DNA of 64,000 bases from Bacteroides sp. (GCA_014802265.1 JAAVCP010000083.1:28390-92389); one strand, 5' to 3'. Numbered from the stretch's first letter, positions 1 through 9,206 are shown. Made by a program: numbers and translations. The notes: generated from the sequence alone by a model not told the origin.

Positions 1-5
1 TGACA

Positions 6-1148
6 ATGCTGACCGAAGATATACGTCGGTTAGAGGGAGAGATAATGCCGCAATTGAATATGTTGGCAGAGAAAATGCCAGAGATTTATAAGGGTTATGC
101 AAGTATGGTGAGGCAAACCTTGGGTTATGCTATCAGTCTGATGCGCCCTACAGCCGGCACCGCCTCTAAGATTTCTATTGCAACCGAGATTGGAGCAAGG
201 AGTGTGGAGGCATTCGGGGCATATAAGGCTGCCACCAGGCATAACAGAATGCTTGATAAATTTTTAGGTATTAAGCATGATATTGCTGTGTTAAACGAGA
301 ATAAGGTGACCAGGCTGCTTCCGGAGGTGAAAAGAAAACTGACATCTTCAAAAAGATTATTTGAAAAGATGGCTTCCAATAGTTATAAACTTTCGGGAGA
401 ACAAAATGATGTTATTATTCGCACGTCAAATTTATGCCTGAGAGTGCTTACTCTTTACCGCACAAATCTATTTTTAGTCAATCTGTGTACATACCTTCAG
501 AAGGAGTATGCAGCATGGTTGGAAGGTAAACAAATCTCGACAATGGCAAGACCTGATTATTATATGATAAATGGGTTGATTCTTAAGCAGCTTTTCAATA
601 AAGAAGGATTCTCGACTTTAGTAAATGTGACTGACGGCAATGGCGATATGTCGGGAGCTGAACTTATGCTGATCTCTGATCCGCAACTTGCTATGCTGAC
701 TATGAAAAATGAGCTTTGCGAGTTTGACACATCTGCGGCATCTTCAACAGTGAGTGTCTTACTAAATGCTAATCCTGCATTTAAGGAATATGAGTCGATA
801 ACTGAGGGTGTAAAAAAACATGTAAAAGATGTGGCAGAGGGGGGAATAATTTTTTTGTGTGCTGTGATAGTAGTGGGAATAGTCGTAGCATGTATATGGT
901 TCATTCCAGGAGAATGGTGGGTGAGAACACTGGCGGGTGCGGCAGGTATAGGAGCTACAATCAGGATTGGCGCACACCTATCACGGAAAGCAAAAATCAA
1001 ACATGTGGAAGAGGGGGAAGAGATTTTTGAAAACACTGACCGTGAGATAGCTGCCTATTGTGGCAAAACTGTAGATACGGAGATTGATTATAACCGTAAG
1101 AGCACAGGGAAGGCAGTGGCACGTGCTTTCTTTGGTAGTGGGAACTGA
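6..1148 (+). CDS. Hypothetical protein with C-terminal membrane hairpin
   Basis: I do not recognise this 380-residue protein. The first 275 residues look mostly helical and soluble. Residues about 278-320 form two adjacent hydrophobic segments separated by a short Trp-rich turn, followed by a basic and acidic tail, so it is probably membrane-attached near its C terminus. The frame is open to the window edge, so the true start may lie upstream; an internal ATG at 45 follows a purine-rich stretch and is an alternative. It is followed after 31 bases by another small gene and then by a DUF4112 membrane protein, which suggests one operon. No function is assigned. Confidence 0.7.
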   Translation: MLTEDIRRLEGEIMPQLNMLAEKMPEIYKGYASMVRQTLGYAISLMRPTAGTASKISIATEIGARSVEAFGAYKAATRHNRMLDKFLGIKHDIAVLNENKVTRLLPEVKRKLTSSKRLFEKMASNSYKLSGEQNDVIIRTSNLCLRVLTLYRTNLFLVNLCTYLQKEYAAWLEGKQISTMARPDYYMINGLILKQLFNKEGFSTLVNVTDGNGDMSGAELMLISDPQLAMLTMKNELCEFDTSAASSTVSVLLNANPAFKEYESITEGVKKHVKDVAEGGIIFLCAVIVVGIVVACIWFIPGEWWVRTLAGAAGIGATIRIGAHLSRKAKIKHVEEGEEIFENTDREIAAYCGKTVDTEIDYNRKSTGKAVARAFFGSGN

Positions 1149-1179
1149 TTAAGTGTAACTGATCTAAAAGGAATTTGAT

Positions 1180-1629
1180 ATGAATAATTCAGTAGAGAAA
1201 GTAGAGGTGATTATGGGTATGTCAGGCGTGGATACGATTGATGAAGCCGTTTATTTGGCAAGTTGTGCCACCGACATAGTAGGTAAAGTAGCAGACGCAA
1301 TAGGGAATGTGTCAGCCACCTTTGTGCAGATGAAACAGCTCGCGGCAAGTGTGGAAATGGAGTATGCCCGACTTGATCACGCTTTAGATTGCCTTATGGT
1401 GAAAGCTCAGCGTGATATACGGATTTATGAGCAGACTCTTCCAATTCTTGACAAGCAGTTTTCAGCATGTCAGGCACGCATGGATAGATTAATTGACAAG
1501 GCTATGGAGATAATGTGTGAGGATGTGTCGCAGAATTCTCTTAACAAGCAGGAGGCAATGATGAATCTGATTGAACTGACCAATTCATCACTCAATGGTT
1601 TGGTGGCAAAGCTTATGCCTCAGTATTAA
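1180..1629 (+). CDS. Hypothetical helical protein
   Basis: A 149-residue protein with no signal peptide and no membrane segment. The composition is strongly helical, with Met- and Leu-rich heptad-like stretches at residues 60-145, so a coiled coil or helical bundle is likely. It lies 31 bases after the preceding gene and 63 bases before the DUF4112 gene, all on the same strand. I do not recognise the family; a partner of the flanking membrane proteins is an inference from position only. Confidence 0.7.
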   Translation: MNNSVEKVEVIMGMSGVDTIDEAVYLASCATDIVGKVADAIGNVSATFVQMKQLAASVEMEYARLDHALDCLMVKAQRDIRIYEQTLPILDKQFSACQARMDRLIDKAMEIMCEDVSQNSLNKQEAMMNLIELTNSSLNGLVAKLMPQY

Positions 1630-1692
1630 GACGCATGGGACATATTAAGAAATTTTGACTGACTGGTTTGTAATTTAAGGGATTTGCAGCTT

Positions 1693-2229
1693 ATGGGAAA
1701 AGTAATAAAGGAGGTTGATATCTCTGATTACATGAAAAGTGTAGAGGAGGTGCGCAAATATCAGGAAGAGGAAGCCAATCAGGCAGAAGCACTTGGGGAG
1801 TCAGGGGCATTCTCGTTGGTTTATGCAGCAAAGAAGTATGACGACTGGTTTTTGGATCCACTTGTAGGATTTATAGTTCCGGGTGTGGGAGATATTCTTT
1901 CATCTATTGCAACAATGCCTGCAATATATGTAGCCATCTTTAAACTGCAGTCTTTTAAGCTGACATTAGCCATTATCTGCACATTGATGGTAGATCTACT
2001 GTGTGGATTGATTCCGGTGGCTGGTGATTTGGTTGACTGTTTTTATAAGTCAAATAAGATAGCGTGCCGATTGGTAGTGGGTTACGTACAGAAAGATCCA
2101 GCCATTATGGAAGAAATCAACCGTAGAGCAAAGTGGGGTATTATAGGTCTCTTAGTGTTAGGCGTGTTGATCTATGCAGCTTATTCGCTGATAGTCTCTA
2201 TCATTCATTGGCTTGGTAGCCTTATGTAA
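1693..2229 (+). CDS. DUF4112-family membrane protein
   Basis: A 178-residue membrane protein. The stretch from residue about 52 has the DUF4112 pattern: DPLVGF, then IVPGVGDILS, and later LIPVAGDLVDCFYKSN, the two Pro-Gly-Asp turns that mark this family. Hydrophobic helices surround these motifs and a last one lies at about 150-175. The family has no established function. I start at the ATG at 1693, after a GGGATTTG purine-rich leader, rather than at the TTG three codons earlier. The gene closes a three-gene plus-strand run and is followed by a hairpin/terminator element. Confidence 0.85.
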   Translation: MGKVIKEVDISDYMKSVEEVRKYQEEEANQAEALGESGAFSLVYAAKKYDDWFLDPLVGFIVPGVGDILSSIATMPAIYVAIFKLQSFKLTLAIICTLMVDLLCGLIPVAGDLVDCFYKSNKIACRLVVGYVQKDPAIMEEINRRAKWGIIGLLVLGVLIYAAYSLIVSIIHWLGSLM

Positions 2230-2252
2230 TATTATATATTAAGAGGATAGAA

Positions 2253-2371
2253 GTGAACCTGTGGGTTCACTTACAGAACGCAATAAGGAACTTGTAATAT
2301 AGGTAGGATATACGGAAGACTATGATAAATGGAGTGGGTGTATCAAAATTCAATTTTGATACACCCACTCC
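2253..2371 (+). repeat. 3' hairpin-ACAGAACG-terminator element, copy 1
   Basis: Begins 24 bases after the stop of the DUF4112 gene. A short hairpin (GTGAACC/GGTTCAC, 2253-2270) is followed by ACAGAACG (2273-2280), an AT-rich linker of about 50 bases and a perfect 20-bp terminator hairpin. The same order occurs at 37436, 40340 and 51366, each time downstream of a plus-strand gene. It is probably a structured 3' UTR or a small RNA released from it. Confidence 0.6.
2331..2371. terminator. Bidirectional intrinsic terminator
   Basis: A perfect inverted repeat with 20-base arms and a one-base centre lies between the convergent DUF4112 and YitT-family genes. Flanking A/T runs could let it end transcription from both sides, although the U-run on the plus side is weak. 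Confidence 0.75.
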
Positions 2372-2428
2372 ATTCTTTGTTTTGGTCTTATTAACTCAAC
2401 CTAAAATAGATTTAAATTATTCTGTAAT

Positions 2429-3385
2429 TTATTCTGTAGCTTGTTCTGAATGATGCTCCTTCTTTTTCTTCATCTTGATGCGCATATTGTCAAAACCCTT
2501 ACCGTATACACCGTTGGCATGGCTCTGGGTAATAAATGCGTTATTGTCAATAGATTTGATGATACGGAATATGGTGACAGACTCAATCTTTCGGCACCAT
2601 ACAAGAAGTAATTTTACCTGATGCTTTGAATACCATCCCTGTCCGTCAACTACTGTCACGCCACGGTGAGCGTCAGTATTGATTGCGTCGGCAATTTCAG
2701 CCCATTTGTTAGAGAAGATAATGAATTGAGTTGCCTGACGGTTGGTATTGATAATCTGGTCGGTGATGTATGAGTATATGAATATTGTGACCCAGCCGTA
2801 GATTATACGGGGAATACTTGCCTGAATACGTGCTTCCAGGTCACCGTCGAATGGGAGGAAGAATGTGAGTGCTACGATTGTCATATCTACCGACATCAGA
2901 ATACGTCCTACGCTGACGTTTGAGACTTTGGTAACCATTGCAGCCACAATATCTGATCCACCGGAGGTTCCGTTGTGCACATAGATGGTTCCGATACCGA
3001 ATCCACACAGCATACCTCCCAATACAATACTCATGGCAGTGTCGGCTATCAAAGGGGGATGGGAAGTGAAATATCCCTCTATAAGACCGATAAATACGGA
3101 TATACCCGTGGCTCCAAAGATAGTACGGAGAGCAAACTGCCTTCCGAGCATTTTATAACCGCCGAGAAGGAGAATAAGGTTTACTCCATACATTGTAACA
3201 GCCACCGGTATAAGAGTATTGGTGGCAAAATATACAAGTGTACCAAGACCTGCCATACCTCCGATTACAATTCCGTGTGGAAGGATAAAGGCGCAGAATC
3301 CCAGTGCGTAAAGGATAAGACCAACGATTATCATTACGTAATCCTTGGCGTTAGACATTAAGCTGTCATATTTGTGCTTTGCCAT
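2429..3385 (-). CDS. YitT family membrane protein
   Basis: A 318-residue protein with about five hydrophobic segments in the first 210 residues and a soluble C-terminal domain of the DUF2179 type (residues about 225-305, with GVTVVDGQGWYSK and the following KLLLVWCRKIE strand). This order is the hallmark of the YitT/YebE (DUF161-DUF2179) family. Transport activity is suspected for the family but the substrate is not known. The gene stands alone and converges on the DUF4112 gene across a shared terminator. A promoter-like TTTG-N18-TAAATTTG lies upstream at 3490-3519. Confidence 0.9.
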   Translation of the reverse strand: MAKHKYDSLMSNAKDYVMIIVGLILYALGFCAFILPHGIVIGGMAGLGTLVYFATNTLIPVAVTMYGVNLILLLGGYKMLGRQFALRTIFGATGISVFIGLIEGYFTSHPPLIADTAMSIVLGGMLCGFGIGTIYVHNGTSGGSDIVAAMVTKVSNVSVGRILMSVDMTIVALTFFLPFDGDLEARIQASIPRIIYGWVTIFIYSYITDQIINTNRQATQFIIFSNKWAEIADAINTDAHRGVTVVDGQGWYSKHQVKLLLVWCRKIESVTIFRIIKSIDNNAFITQSHANGVYGKGFDNMRIKMKKKKEHHSEQATE

Positions 3386-3489
3386 GTCGTGAAGTTAAAT
3401 TTTTGTTATGTTGTTTCTGTTATTTTTCCGTTTTTATTAACCGAGAATAGGACAGAAAGTAATGCAGCCGGAGATCTCGGAAATTTTGT

Positions 3490-3519
3490 GCAAATTTACG
3501 TCCATTTTTTTAATTCCAA
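3490..3519 (-). promoter_or_regulatory. Promoter of the YitT-family gene
   Basis: Read on the minus strand, TTTG (3519-3516) and TAAATTTG (3497-3490) are separated by 18 bases. This matches the Bacteroidetes -33/-7 pattern (TTTG, 19-21 bases, TAnnTTTG) apart from a slightly short spacer. Confidence 0.55.
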
Positions 3520-3722
3520 AATAGTTTTTCAAACAAAATGAAAGGTTGGCATGAAAATTTTATGAGTAGCATGGCTGGACATAATTGCAAATAGCTAATT
3601 TATAAGTTGATTTTTATCAAATAGCCAATGATTAAGATTTGGTTATTATTATTAGTGCGTTAAATATTGGGGTAAAATTGAAGATTTTGGCGTTATTGCT
3701 ATGCCGATTGGAGATTATTTGC

Positions 3723-3730
3723 TAAGTTTG
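3723..3730 (+). promoter_or_regulatory. Probable -7 box for ftcD
   Basis: TAAGTTTG fits the Bacteroidetes TAnnTTTG box and lies 75 bases before the ftcD start. I see no clear TTTG at the normal distance upstream, so the call is tentative. Confidence 0.4.
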
Positions 3731-3804
3731 CACAAAATTTCAGACAGGAATGTTGGTTCCTCTTTTGAGAGGGACTACTGTAACTCCGAATCTAAACATA
3801 AATC

Positions 3805-5499
3805 ATGAATACACGAATCATTGAGTGTGTCCCTAATTTCAGCGAGGGACGCGACAAGGAGAAAATTAAGGCTATCACTGACGCAATATGCGCAGTGAAA
3901 GGAATCAGTTTACTTGACGTTGACCCGGGTGAGGCAACCAATCGCACAGTTGTGACTTTCGTTGGCGCACCTGAAGATGTGGTGGAGGGGGCTTTTCAGG
4001 GGATAAAGAAAGCTGCAGAGTTGATTGACATGCGTGGTCATCACGGTGCGCATCCCCGTATGGGTGCAACAGATGTTTGTCCGCTTATCCCGGTCTCAGG
4101 TGTCACATTGGAAGAGTGTGCAGAAATGGCACGTAAACTCGCAGAGCGTGTGGCAACAGAACTGAATATCCCTACTTACTGCTATGAGGCAGCCGCCTTT
4201 ACCCCTGAGCGCAAGAACCTTGCTGTTTGCCGTGAGGGTGAATATGAGGCTCTCCCTGCAAAGATGGGTGACGAAAAGAAGGGACCTGACTTCGGCAACC
4301 GTCCTTTTGATGAGGAGGTGGCGAAGACAGGTGCCACCACAATCGGTGCGCGTGACTTCCTTATCGCAGTAAACTATAATCTTAACACCACTTCCACACG
4401 ACGTGCAAACGCCATTGCATTTGATGTGCGCGAAAAAGGTCGTCCTATGCGTGAGGGGGGTAAGGTGACCGGAAAGCCTATGAAGGATGAGAATGGTAAT
4501 CCTATTACTATTCCCGGCACACTGAAAGGCACTAAGGCTATTGGCTGGTATATAGATGAGTATGGAATTGCTCAGGTATCTATGAACATTACAGACATCG
4601 CCACCACACCGCTTCATGTGGCTTTTGATGAGGTTTGCCGTGCAGCTAATGAAAGAGGAGTGCGCGTGACAGGTACTGAAATTGTAGGTCTTGTGCCAAA
4701 ACGCACTCTCATTGATGCAGGTAAATATTTCCTTAAGAAGCAGCAGCGTTCAGCCGGTATTCCTGACAGTGAGATTATCCGTATTGCTATTAAGTCGATG
4801 GGTCTTGACCAGCTTGGTGAGTTTGACCCACAGCAGAAAGTGATTGAATATCTCATTGAGGATAAGTCAGCTAAAAAACTTATTGATCTCACTGCACGTG
4901 GCTTTGCTGAAGAGACAGCTTCAGAGTCACCGGCTCCAGGTGGTGGTTCAATATCAGCATATATGGGTGCTTTAGCAGCTGCTCTCGCCACAATGGTTGC
5001 TAACCTCACAGCTCATAAGGCTGCATACGATGACCGTTGGGAAGAATTCTCAAATGTTGCCGAGAAAGGACAGGATCTGATGGAGCGTATGCTTCACCTT
5101 GTAGATGAAGACACCGCAGCTTTTAACCGTATCATGGACGTGTTTGCAATGCCGAAGAAGACTGATGCTGAGAAAGCAGCCCGCAAGGTAGCTTTGGAGG
5201 AGGCTACCCTATATGCCACACAGGTGCCTCTTCGCACGATGGAGACGGCAGCTGAGACATTCGGAGTGATTCGTGAGATGGCTGCGAATGGTAATCCCTC
5301 TTCTGTTACAGATGCCGGCGTAGGTGCCTTGGCAGCGCGTGCTGCAGTGCGTGGTGCATTCCTTAATGTCAAGATCAATGCTGCCGGTCTGAAAGACCGC
5401 ACTAAGGCAGATGAGCTTGTAGCCCGTGGTGCCGCAATTGAGGCAGACGCAGCACGTCAGGAAGAGGAAATCCTCGCTATTGTCAATAGCAAAATATAA
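3805..5499 (+). CDS. ftcD: Glutamate formimidoyltransferase / formimidoyltetrahydrofolate cyclodeaminase
   Basis: Bifunctional folate enzyme of histidine breakdown, 564 residues. It moves the formimino group from formiminoglutamate to tetrahydrofolate and then deaminates the product to methenyl-THF. Residues 1-180 are the formiminotransferase N subdomain (opening RIIECVPNFSEGRD; HHGAHPRMGATDVCPL near 72-87), 181-300 the second transferase subdomain, and about 360-560 the cyclodeaminase domain (SPAPGGGSISAYMGALAAAL). The length equals that of the mammalian and Bacteroidetes fused form, so the fusion is complete. No other hut gene is visible nearby, so it is not part of a local histidine operon. 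A terminator follows at 5543. Confidence 0.95.
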   Translation: MNTRIIECVPNFSEGRDKEKIKAITDAICAVKGISLLDVDPGEATNRTVVTFVGAPEDVVEGAFQGIKKAAELIDMRGHHGAHPRMGATDVCPLIPVSGVTLEECAEMARKLAERVATELNIPTYCYEAAAFTPERKNLAVCREGEYEALPAKMGDEKKGPDFGNRPFDEEVAKTGATTIGARDFLIAVNYNLNTTSTRRANAIAFDVREKGRPMREGGKVTGKPMKDENGNPITIPGTLKGTKAIGWYIDEYGIAQVSMNITDIATTPLHVAFDEVCRAANERGVRVTGTEIVGLVPKRTLIDAGKYFLKKQQRSAGIPDSEIIRIAIKSMGLDQLGEFDPQQKVIEYLIEDKSAKKLIDLTARGFAEETASESPAPGGGSISAYMGALAAALATMVANLTAHKAAYDDRWEEFSNVAEKGQDLMERMLHLVDEDTAAFNRIMDVFAMPKKTDAEKAARKVALEEATLYATQVPLRTMETAAETFGVIREMAANGNPSSVTDAGVGALAARAAVRGAFLNVKINAAGLKDRTKADELVARGAAIEADAARQEEEILAIVNSKI

Positions 5500-5542
5500 C
5501 ATGAGGGTTTAAATCTGATCAAATTAAAAGTTCTGTATATAA

Positions 5543-5580
5543 TATAGAAAAGGAGTATGCTAGTATACCCCTTTTCTATT
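5543..5580. terminator. Terminator after ftcD
   Basis: Inverted repeat ATAGAAAAGG...CCTTTTCTAT with one internal mismatch and a short loop, followed by an A/T-rich tail. It lies 44 bases after the ftcD stop. Confidence 0.6.
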
Positions 5581-5746
5581 ATTCTTATATAATGTGCTTA
5601 AGGATAATAATTGAGTGGTGGATAGATGAGTTTTATGAGTCTTAGAAGATAATACAATAAGAGTTATATGCCTTATAAGTAGTTGAGAACAAATGGAATG
5701 ATTAATTGTAAGATGATAAAATAATTTATATTGCTTTTAAGGGGAA

Positions 5747-5778
5747 TTTGCAGTTTCAATTGAAAATGACTAATTTTG
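5747..5778 (+). promoter_or_regulatory. Promoter of GHL10 hydrolase gene
   Basis: TTTG at 5747-5750, a 20-base spacer, then TAATTTTG at 5771-5778: an exact match to the Bacteroidetes sigma-ABfr consensus. It gives a leader of roughly 70 bases before the start at 5858. Confidence 0.75.
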
Positions 5779-5857
5779 CTATGTCATAGCCACATAATCA
5801 GATAAAATGTCAGTGTGGATAGAATCAATGTTCTAATAGAAATTGAAATTGAATTAG

Positions 5858-7381
5858 ATGAAAAGTATATATAGAATAATTGCGGCGGGATTGATGTCGT
5901 TGTGTATGTTGCCGGGAGTGGCACAGGAGGATAACCCTAAAAGGGAGTTCCGTGGAGCATGGCTACATGTCATCGGTCAGTCGCAATGGCAGAATAAATC
6001 GACTGAACAGGCAAAAAAATATATAGAAGATCAATTTCAGAAACTTCAGGACGCAGGGTGCAATGCCGTTATTTTTCAGGTACGCCCAACGGCTGATGCT
6101 GTTTATAAATCAGACTTGGAGCCGTGGAGTGCATGGCTCACAGGGAAACGAGGCAAAGCTCCTTCTCCTGAATGGGACCCTATGGAATTTGCGATAGAAG
6201 AGGCACATAAAAGGGGGATGGAGTTTCATGCATGGCTTAACCCTTATCGTGTCACTTCCAACGCCAAGGAGGTGTTGCCTGCTTCCCATCATGCAAATAA
6301 GGAACCACACCGCTTCGTAAAGTTTAACGGACAGACCTTCTTTGATCCTGCATATCAGGAAAATCGTGACTTTATATGTGACGTGGTAAGGGATATTGTG
6401 CAGAGATATGACGTAGATGCTATTCATATAGATGATTACTTTTATCCTTATCCTGCCAACGGAAAGAAATTTGAGGCTGACGATGCCAGCTATAAAAAGT
6501 TTGGCAACGGCATGGAGCGTAAAGCATGGAGACGACATAATGTGGATTTACTGATCGAGCAGCTTTACAATACTATAAAAGACGAGAAGCCATGGGTTCG
6601 CTTTGGTGTGAGCCCTTTTGGAATCTGGCGTAATAAAAATAGCGACCCGAGAGGAAGCAACAGCAACGGTCTGCAAAATTATGATGATCTTTATGCCGAT
6701 GTGCTTTTATGGGCTAAGAAGGGTTGGGTTGATTATCTTGCACCACAGCTTTACTGGACGCTCGACATGAAGGCAGCCCCGAGTCGGCATCTTGCACAAT
6801 GGTGGAATGATAACTGCGAGGGGGTGGACGTTTACATCGGTCAGGACGTTCAAAGAACAATGTCCAATGCTGATCCGAAAAACCATGATACAAATGAACT
6901 TGACACAAAGGTGAAGCTATCGAGAAGCCTACCGAATGTAAAGGGAAATGTATGGTGGCATGGTTATTGGGTTACTGATAACCTGAAGGGGGTGGCAGAT
7001 TCATTGGCTCTTAAGCATCAGTCGACCTTAGCTTTGCCTCCGGCTTACGGCAATAAAAACAAGAAACCTGTACCAGTGGAACATCTGTCATTTCAGAATG
7101 AGGACGGACGCACATTTCTTACATGGACAGGGGCAGTGGGGGCGAGTCTGCAGCAAGAAACAGATGTAGTGAAGTATGTTGTCTATCAATTTTTTCCCGG
7201 AGAAGATATTGACATGGAAGATGCTCAGACAATCATTGCGATAACCCCATATACGAGTGTACTCGTTGAGGATTATTCAGAAGGTCCGTCAGTAGAAGGG
7301 TCAACTTTTGTTGTAACATCTGTTGACCGCATGAACCGTGAATCGGAACCGAGAAAAATTAAAGCAAAAGTAGGTAAGTAG
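5858..7381 (+). CDS. Secreted GHL10-family glycoside hydrolase (DUF187)
   Basis: A 507-residue exported protein. Residues 1-22 form a signal peptide ending PGVAQ. Residues about 28-350 carry the glycosyl-hydrolase-like 10 (YngK/DUF187) barrel: REFRGAWLHVIGQSQW at the start, FQVRPTADAVYKSDLEPWSAWLTG, and the acidic DAIHIDDYFYPYP strand end where catalytic carboxylates are expected. The last 100 residues look like a fibronectin III-type beta domain. Family members are thought to act on glycans or peptidoglycan-like polymers, but the substrate here is unknown. It is followed after 17 bases by the DUF2400 gene, probably cotranscribed. Confidence 0.88.
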   Translation: MKSIYRIIAAGLMSLCMLPGVAQEDNPKREFRGAWLHVIGQSQWQNKSTEQAKKYIEDQFQKLQDAGCNAVIFQVRPTADAVYKSDLEPWSAWLTGKRGKAPSPEWDPMEFAIEEAHKRGMEFHAWLNPYRVTSNAKEVLPASHHANKEPHRFVKFNGQTFFDPAYQENRDFICDVVRDIVQRYDVDAIHIDDYFYPYPANGKKFEADDASYKKFGNGMERKAWRRHNVDLLIEQLYNTIKDEKPWVRFGVSPFGIWRNKNSDPRGSNSNGLQNYDDLYADVLLWAKKGWVDYLAPQLYWTLDMKAAPSRHLAQWWNDNCEGVDVYIGQDVQRTMSNADPKNHDTNELDTKVKLSRSLPNVKGNVWWHGYWVTDNLKGVADSLALKHQSTLALPPAYGNKNKKPVPVEHLSFQNEDGRTFLTWTGAVGASLQQETDVVKYVVYQFFPGEDIDMEDAQTIIAITPYTSVLVEDYSEGPSVEGSTFVVTSVDRMNRESEPRKIKAKVGK

Positions 7382-7398
7382 ATTATATAAATTGAGTT

Positions 7399-8205
7399 AT
7401 GAGTAAAGAAATAATGACTACCATACCCTCTGATATAAGGGAACTTCTTGACACTGAAGCTGCAAGAATCAATAATGTCAGTTTTATAGATAAAGATCCT
7501 GTGCAGTTTCCCCGTAGATTTTCAAAACTGCAAGACATTGAGACGATGGCTTTCCTTGCCGCAATGATAGCGTGGGGCAACCGCAAGATGATTTGTCGGG
7601 ATGCTGAGAAAATGATTTCCCTGATGGACAATGAGCCATATCACTATGTAATGGAGGAGGGGTATGAAGACCTCGATCCCGATATAAATATTCACCGCAC
7701 GTTCTTTGGCAGCCATCTTCAATACTTTCTTCGTGGGTTACATAAAATTTTTAAGGATTATGGGTCGCTTGACGCCTTTGCCAAGGCAATGAGAGTAGGG
7801 GAGACAGATGCACCTTCGTGGAAACTTGTGGAAGAAATGCAGAAGATAATGTGTGATGTAAACAATGGTGCAACATGCAGCCAGTGCCTTCCGGTTAATC
7901 TGGCACAGACGGCATTAAAACGTGTCAATATGGCGTTGCGTTGGCTTGTGCGTGATGATGGAATAGTTGATATGGGAGTGTGGTCATCTATTCCTAAAAG
8001 CAAACTGTATATACCTCTTGATGTGCATGTGGGGAATATTTCAAGGGAACTTGGGCTCCTCACACGCAAAGCCAGTGACAGAAAGAATGTGGAGCAACTG
8101 ACTTCGCTTCTTCGCACAATACGTCCTGATGATCCGGTAGTTTATGATTTCGCTTTGTTTGGAATAGGAGTGGAGCGCGCATCAAAATATCCCGTATTGA
8201 AGTGA
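7399..8205 (+). CDS. TIGR02757 (DUF2400) family protein
   Basis: A 268-residue soluble protein that matches the TIGR02757/DUF2400 family. Hallmarks are FIDKDPVQFPRRFSKLQDIETMAFLAAMIAWGNRKMI near residues 30-65 and the late IPLDVHVGNISRELGLL block with RKASDRK. The distribution across Bacteroidetes is well known but the function is not; a helix-hairpin-helix-like DNA-binding fold has been suggested for the family. An in-frame ATG five codons later is a possible alternative start. Its 3' end overlaps the convergent lipoprotein gene by 24 bases. Confidence 0.88.
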   Translation: MSKEIMTTIPSDIRELLDTEAARINNVSFIDKDPVQFPRRFSKLQDIETMAFLAAMIAWGNRKMICRDAEKMISLMDNEPYHYVMEEGYEDLDPDINIHRTFFGSHLQYFLRGLHKIFKDYGSLDAFAKAMRVGETDAPSWKLVEEMQKIMCDVNNGATCSQCLPVNLAQTALKRVNMALRWLVRDDGIVDMGVWSSIPKSKLYIPLDVHVGNISRELGLLTRKASDRKNVEQLTSLLRTIRPDDPVVYDFALFGIGVERASKYPVLK

Positions 8206-8511
8206 AGATGCCACCTTGGGTTCCACTATTCGCAGGGTTGAAAAAAACGTAGAATCGAAATCAGCTGTGTGATTGGGAACTATACTGTCACGGAAGTGCT
8301 TAATTTCCTCGTAGCACCGTTTTAATTCGGTGGAATCTTTCTGTGGCATGTGGATTATTCTACGTGCAGCACGGCGTCCCTCTATTTGGGCTGCCATTAC
8401 TTCCGATGTCACTTCTTCCGAATGCTCAATGCTGCTGCATGAAGAGCAGCTTGAAAATAACGGAATTGAAAGAAAGGCGGCTGATACAGCTATTATCAAG
8501 GTCTTTTTCAT
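8182..8511 (-). CDS. Small lipoprotein of unknown function
   Basis: 109 residues. The N terminus is a lipoprotein signal: basic start MKKT, hydrophobic core and SSCSSCSS with lipid-attachment cysteine around residue 22. The rest is charged and helical with an RRAARRI patch. It lies on the minus strand and its end overlaps the end of the DUF2400 gene. I do not recognise the family. The signal peptide and the clean start make it a real gene. Confidence 0.7.
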   Translation of the reverse strand: MKKTLIIAVSAAFLSIPLFSSCSSCSSIEHSEEVTSEVMAAQIEGRRAARRIIHMPQKDSTELKRCYEEIKHFRDSIVPNHTADFDSTFFSTLRIVEPKVASSLQYGIF

Positions 8512-8612
8512 TGTGAAAAGGTTATATTATGTTCATTGTCATTGAAGCAGTCTCCTTAAATAAAAATTTTGACAGCTTCACTGATCAACTCAAATGAGTT
8601 GTCAGATATTAT

Positions 8613-8648
8613 AACAAATAAGGCGGCGAATTCGCCGCCTTATTTGTT
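8613..8648. terminator. Terminator of the glyS-lemA-FKBP run
   Basis: A perfect 36-base palindrome (18-base arms) with a GC-rich core GGCGGCGAATTCGCCGCC and outer AACAAATAA/TTATTTGTT. It lies just beyond the stop of the FKBP-like gene on the minus strand. Confidence 0.85.
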
Positions 8649-8669
8649 AAGGAAATTTATTGGAGTCAG

Positions 8670-9206
8670 TTAATTTTTTTCCCATCCATATATGTCAGCC
8701 AGCTTGATGCCAAAAATCAAAGTGGAGTAGGGTAAAATTTTATTATATCCGGTAGCCCCATATCCGGCAGTATAGGGAATGACGGTAGTGACAGAGTCTC
8801 CTATATGCATTGACGTTAGGGCAACTTGGAATCCGGTGATCATCTCATTAGGTTTACAACGGAAAATGCTGTCACCTGTTGTTTCGATGGTATCTCCCTC
8901 AATTGTGGTAAGGATATACTTGACGTCAACAGTAGAATTGTTCATCGGGCTAAGATTCTGTTGAGTGAGTGCACGGTTATTGTGCCACTGCATCAGAATC
9001 GTAGTGTTTTTATCCCAAACAGGAGTGACATGTTCATACTGCTTATTACCATCGATGGTAGCAGCCTCAGCCTGTTCTATATACTCAAGGTTTTGGTTGC
9101 GCCAGTCAGTGTAGTCCCTGTATGTCTTCTCATCGTCGCTAAGGCAGGAAGACAAGCTAAGGAGCACAGCAGGCAATGCAAGAAATCCGAAATTTTTAAT
9201 GGTCAT
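8670..9206 (-). CDS. FKBP-type peptidyl-prolyl isomerase-like lipoprotein
   Basis: A 178-residue lipoprotein. Residues 1-21 form the signal with a lipobox (LLSLSSC), placing the protein in a membrane leaflet facing the periplasm. Residues about 90-175 follow the FKBP C-terminal pattern: VKYILTTIEGDTIETTGDS, then MITGFQVALTSMHIGDSVTTVIPYTAGYGATG and STLIFGIKLADI. The conserved Gly-Tyr-Gly turn and final strand are present, but some aromatic active-site residues of classical FKBPs look altered, so isomerase activity is likely rather than certain. It is 16 bases after lemA in the same run. Confidence 0.85.
   Translation of the reverse strand: MTIKNFGFLALPAVLLSLSSCLSDDEKTYRDYTDWRNQNLEYIEQAEAATIDGNKQYEHVTPVWDKNTTILMQWHNNRALTQQNLSPMNNSTVDVKYILTTIEGDTIETTGDSIFRCKPNEMITGFQVALTSMHIGDSVTTVIPYTAGYGATGYNKILPYSTLIFGIKLADIYGWEKN

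Larger units (their letters stand above)
3386..3804. other. Intergenic region between divergent genes
   Basis: AT-rich stretch of 419 bases separating the divergent YitT-family and ftcD genes. It holds the minus-strand promoter at 3490-3519 and a plus-strand TAAGTTTG box at 3723-3730. No reading frame or RNA gene was recognised. Confidence 0.6.
5500..5857. other. Intergenic region
   Basis: AT-rich, 358 bases. It contains the ftcD terminator and, near its right end, a well-formed promoter for the glycoside hydrolase gene. No coding sequence was seen in between. Confidence 0.6.

Noticed and set aside
4096..4617. A 173-codon minus-strand frame inside ftcD
   Set aside because: Shadow of a highly conserved enzyme; no signal, motif or spacing supports it.
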